A stretch of 13,049 nucleotides of DNA, from contig JAHZDG010000043.1 of the NCBI GenBank assembly GCA_019422485.1, positions 1 to 13,049 of the forward strand, in the 5' to 3' direction. The translations under genes and the position numbers were made by a program. The first letter of the stretch is position 1. Each line of letters starts with the position of its first letter. This stretch comes from Alistipes sp. (GTDB lineage Bacteria > Bacteroidota > Bacteroidia > Bacteroidales > Rikenellaceae). Positions 7,136 through 13,049 of the stretch are shown here, piece after piece. The notes beneath the pieces were generated by a model, which saw only the letters and a program-made list of their open reading frames with translations, had not been told where the DNA came from and searched no databases.

Positions 7136-8650
7136 TTACGGTTTGGGTTTGCGGGGCATCATTTCATCCCGCATGGCGGCATTGTAGACGAACCATGCCA
7201 TTACAGCGGCATTGTGTTTCAGGTCGGCCACTACCAGACGGTCCGAATAGTCCATGGCCTGATGAGCTCCCCGTGTCCATTCGATATAGTCCTGAATGAA
7301 TTGGAAACCGGGAATACCGGCATCGTCGAACGGCATGTGGTCGGTACTTCCCATGCTGCGATTTGATACGGTCGTCAGCCCCATGTCGTGATAGGGTTCC
7401 ATCCAGGCGCGGAAAATGGGTCCGGCCATCAGGTTGTCCTGGGTGTAAATACCCCGGAAACGCCCCGGACCATAATCGGCGTTGAAATAAACAGAGATCT
7501 TGTCGTATTCTTCTTTTTTGGTGTTGGTTGTGGGGTCGTATACGTGCTGTTCCACATAACCGCCCGAGCCATGCAGACCCATCTCTTCACCGCCCCAGAG
7601 TGCGATGCGAATCGTACGACGGGGTTGAATGCCCAGCGCTTTGAGGGTGCGCATCGCTTCGAGCATCGTTACGCATCCGCCGCCGTTATCGGTGGCACCC
7701 GTTCCCCCCTGATGAGAGTCGAGGTGGGCACCGAGCATGACGATCTGATCTTTCAAGGCGGGATCGGTGCCCGGAATTTCACCGATGATGTTGTAGATTT
7801 TACGCCCGGGGGTATATTTAACGGCTACGTCTACTTCCATGCTTACCTTTTCGCCGTGTTCGATCATTCGTTGCATCAGACCGTGGGCTTCGCTGGTGAT
7901 ATTTAACTGACACAGCGAGGGCTTATTGCCTTGCTTGAAGTCGTAGTGGGTCGTACGGGGAACATTGAAGTCGCCGCTGTTATTCAGGACGGCAATGGCT
8001 CCTTCCTTCTGCAAAAAGTCCACGATGTCGTCATAAGCGAAAGGAGGACGGGTGCGGTTCTTACGGGGAGCCCCAAATCCGGTGATCGGATAATTTTCCT
8101 CCAGTTTCTGCAACTCTTCATCCGGAATGCGGAGCGGATACGGATTGTCGTTCATCTTATAGCGGTGAGCCGAACCTAACAGAACGATTTTCCCTTTGAC
8201 CTTACCGGCATAGCTGTGCAGTTCGTCGAAATTGCGGGCAGTGACGATCATCAATTCTCCTTTTTTCAGACCGTCGGTTCCACCGCTCCAACCGACCGGT
8301 AGGGGATAGATATGCATATAATAGGGAACGGTCATGGCACAATAGGCTTTGGTGACATCCCAGCCTCCCCGATGCCAATCCCGGGCAAATTCTTTGCGGA
8401 CGTTTTCCAGCCCAAAGGCTTTCATCTGGGCCAGAGCGGCTTCATAGCCGGCTTCCATGCGGTCAGATCCGGTCAGACGCGGTCCGGTCGCGTCGATGAT
8501 TCGGTAGATGAGCGAATCGATTTGTGAATGTTTGGCCACTTCCTGTTTGATTCGGAAGGCGGTCTCCCAGTCGCAGACTTCGTTTTGTGCCGGCAACATC
8601 ATCGGGGCGCATAAACAGAAAATAGCCGCTACGAAAGAGTGTAATTTCAT
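7136..8650 (-). CDS. Secreted M28-family zinc metallopeptidase
   Basis: A 504-aa exported peptidase of the M28 family (aminopeptidase Y/S and carboxypeptidase Q-like enzymes), expected to trim peptides in the periplasm or outside. Residues 1-21 look like a Sec signal peptide (MKLHS, hydrophobic FVAAIFCLC, then MMLPA), with likely cleavage after A21; no clear lipobox is present. Residues about 130-260 are consistent with an inserted PA-like domain. The di-zinc site is complete: H309 (GAHLDSH), D321 (GATDNGGG), E356 with catalytic E355 (WGGEEMG), D392 (FNADYG) and H438 (STDHMPF). The specificity (amino- or carboxypeptidase) cannot be read from the sequence, so no symbol is given. It has its own putative promoter and is separated from upstream secA by a terminator, so it is probably monocistronic. 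Confidence 0.92.
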   Translation of the reverse strand: MKLHSFVAAIFCLCAPMMLPAQNEVCDWETAFRIKQEVAKHSQIDSLIYRIIDATGPRLTGSDRMEAGYEAALAQMKAFGLENVRKEFARDWHRGGWDVTKAYCAMTVPYYMHIYPLPVGWSGGTDGLKKGELMIVTARNFDELHSYAGKVKGKIVLLGSAHRYKMNDNPYPLRIPDEELQKLEENYPITGFGAPRKNRTRPPFAYDDIVDFLQKEGAIAVLNNSGDFNVPRTTHYDFKQGNKPSLCQLNITSEAHGLMQRMIEHGEKVSMEVDVAVKYTPGRKIYNIIGEIPGTDPALKDQIVMLGAHLDSHQGGTGATDNGGGCVTMLEAMRTLKALGIQPRRTIRIALWGGEEMGLHGSGGYVEQHVYDPTTNTKKEEYDKISVYFNADYGPGRFRGIYTQDNLMAGPIFRAWMEPYHDMGLTTVSNRSMGSTDHMPFDDAGIPGFQFIQDYIEWTRGAHQAMDYSDRLVVADLKHNAAVMAWFVYNAAMRDEMMPRKPKP

Positions 8651-8675
8651 AGGGTTAGTTTTAAAGGTTTGCTCG

Positions 8676-8706
8676 CAAAAATAGTATAAAACCTGAAAAT
8701 TTGAAA
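8676..8706 (-). promoter_or_regulatory. Putative Bacteroidota-type promoter of the M28 peptidase gene
   Basis: On the minus strand TATTTTTG (8683 to 8676) is an exact match to TAnnTTTG. TTTC (8706 to 8703) matches the -33 TTTG in 3 of 4 positions with a 19-bp spacer. Transcription would start near 8669, leaving a leader of about 20 bases. It lies immediately after the secA terminator. Confidence 0.55.
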
Positions 8707-8708
8707 TA

Positions 8709-8745
8709 AAAGACGCCGGTTTTGCTTAAGAAAACCGGCGTCTTT
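8709..8745 (-). terminator. Rho-independent terminator of secA
   Basis: A perfect 15-bp inverted repeat (8709-8723 with 8731-8745) surrounds a 7-base loop and has the GC-rich core ACGCCGG. In the minus-strand transcript the stem ends in CTTTTATTTC, a moderately good U tract. It lies between the secA 3' end and the peptidase promoter. Confidence 0.88.
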
Positions 8746-8757
8746 GAGGGTTTGACT

Positions 8758-12069
<3,312 letters not shown>

Positions 12070-12090
12070 ATTGATGTTTCTGTGAAAGGT

Positions 12091-13049
12091 TTATAAAATA
12101 TCGGATAAAGATAGGGGTTTTTCCTGAGAACACAAGATGATCTTGCCCAGATTACAACTTGCACACCGTTTTTTCAGGCAATATTCTTTGGATAGTTGAA
12201 TCAGGGCCTGCGAGAAAAAGGCGTTTTCGACCATAATGCCGGTCTGGCTCCACGTTTTGATGTACTCGTTGCGTTCGGCTTCGACTTTCTCGAGAATTTC
12301 GAGGGCCCGTTCTTGCAGCTGTTCGTTGCCGTTTGTTTTGCCATAGGTGAACATCATCGGAACCACCAGGTTGATGATCAGGGAATTTTGAGTCATCCTG
12401 CCGATGCGTTTGACCGAAAAGTCACTGCGACGGCTTGGCAGATGGTGCGTGAACCAGTATTCCGAAGTTTCAGCACACAGAATCTGGCGAATTTCATCGG
12501 GCGTGGTGCAGTCGATCAATCGGGAGAACAGAAACTCTTTGGAGCAGAGCAAAGAGGCGAGTTCGGCAATACGAATCACTGGGTGGTTCCCGGGACGGCA
12601 TTTGAGGGTTTCCCACTCTCGGGCCTGCATGGGCTGAATGCCGAAACGGCGGCACAGATGATCACCCTCTTCCTGTAACCGAACGGTATAGGCATCGGGG
12701 AATCGGCCGGTTTGCTCGGTGTTTAACAGACCGGCAGCGCCCAACAGCAAGCCTTCCACAGATAGAAGGGATTCTTTGACGCGGCAAAGATTGGTATAAG
12801 AGACTCGTTGAGCCAATTTGGTAAACGCTTCTTTGTTCTTGCCGGTTCCGATGGCGATGAATAGCGTGATGTAAAACGCCTCATTCCAATTATTTCCTCC
12901 TTGGGCGTATAGGGCTAGGAAGTCATTGTATTTGCGTTCCAGACGTTCGATCATCAATCGCGTCAGCAGGTGATAGCGGTTGACGCTCTCCATCGACCGG
13001 AGCAGATGTCCGCACAACCAGGGCCCATTGTTTCCTTCGGTCAGCTGGT
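12091..13049 (-). CDS. DUF2851 family protein, C-terminal part (5' end outside window)
   Basis: The frame is open to the right edge, giving at least 318 residues; an apparent start at 13017 is only a TTG inside the frame. I recognise the DUF2851 family, of unknown function, from NNWNEAFYITLFIAIGTGKN, the VEGLLLGAAGLL segment, the WETLKCRPGNHPVIRIAELA block and the C-terminal ALIQLSKEYCLKKRCASC. The end carries a C-x4-C-x2-C cluster (YCLKKRCASCNLG) that could bind metal, which is inference. There are no membrane segments or signal peptide in the visible part. The gene ends 21 bases before secA on the same strand, so the two may share a transcript, though a putative secA promoter overlaps its 3' end. 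Function is not predictable from the sequence. Confidence 0.85.
   Translation of the reverse strand, partial: QLTEGNNGPWLCGHLLRSMESVNRYHLLTRLMIERLERKYNDFLALYAQGGNNWNEAFYITLFIAIGTGKNKEAFTKLAQRVSYTNLCRVKESLLSVEGLLLGAAGLLNTEQTGRFPDAYTVRLQEEGDHLCRRFGIQPMQAREWETLKCRPGNHPVIRIAELASLLCSKEFLFSRLIDCTTPDEIRQILCAETSEYWFTHHLPSRRSDFSVKRIGRMTQNSLIINLVVPMMFTYGKTNGNEQLQERALEILEKVEAERNEYIKTWSQTGIMVENAFFSQALIQLSKEYCLKKRCASCNLGKIILCSQEKPLSLSDIL
12106..12136 (-). promoter_or_regulatory. Putative secA promoter overlapping the 3' end of the DUF2851 gene
   Basis: On the minus strand TATCTTTA (12113 to 12106) matches TAnnTTTG except for the last base. CTTG (12136 to 12133) matches 3 of 4 positions of the -33 TTTG, with a 19-bp spacer. 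A start near 12099 would give a leader of about 30 bases before the secA ATG. Both elements lie within the coding end of the upstream gene, so a chance match is possible. Confidence 0.35.

Overview
This window is an ordinary stretch of housekeeping chromosome from a member of the Bacteroidota, most likely the order Bacteroidales. The support is the long (about 1,100-residue) SecA, a DUF2851-family protein (a family I associate with Bacteroidota), the pairing of prfA with a type 2 pyrF, and three sites resembling the Bacteroidota promoter (TTTG, about 20 bp, TAnnTTTG). Roughly balanced base composition would fit a Rikenellaceae/Alistipes-like lineage, but that finer placement is a guess. I see no tRNA, rRNA, CRISPR array, insertion sequence, phage gene or other mobile element.

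Layout. The left half reads on the + strand: the 3' end of prfA (release factor 1), pyrF (OMP decarboxylase) with a strong terminator, aspA (aspartate ammonia-lyase) with its own putative promoter and strong terminator, a 220-base gap, then a compact block of relA-type (p)ppGpp synthetase, xseA and xseB (both subunits of exonuclease VII). The block ends in a hairpin at 7079-7115 that is symmetrical enough to serve both strands. The right half reads on the - strand. In transcription order from the right edge it holds a DUF2851 gene cut by the window, secA 21 bases after it, a terminator, and a secreted M28-family zinc peptidase with its own putative promoter, which converges on xseB.

How the genes work together. 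Most are independent core functions: translation termination, UMP synthesis, aspartate-to-fumarate conversion (feeding the fumarate/succinate branch common in anaerobic Bacteroidales), the stringent response, nuclease processing, preprotein translocation, and digestion of peptides outside the cytoplasm. Only XseA/XseB form a clear complex. SecA would be expected to export the neighbouring M28 peptidase, as it exports signal-peptide proteins generally.

The two observations most worth following are molecular details. First, secA appears to carry a -1 frameshift near its 3' end: the canonical C-terminal zinc-binding tail (CPCGSGKKYKQCH) is perfectly preserved, but in another reading frame. Second, the RelA-type enzyme has lost key hydrolase residues (the ED of HDxxED and the Asn of the DRxxN motif) yet keeps a basic RxRD motif in its synthetase domain, like bifunctional Rel/SpoT enzymes. 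I found no undescribed multi-gene system here.
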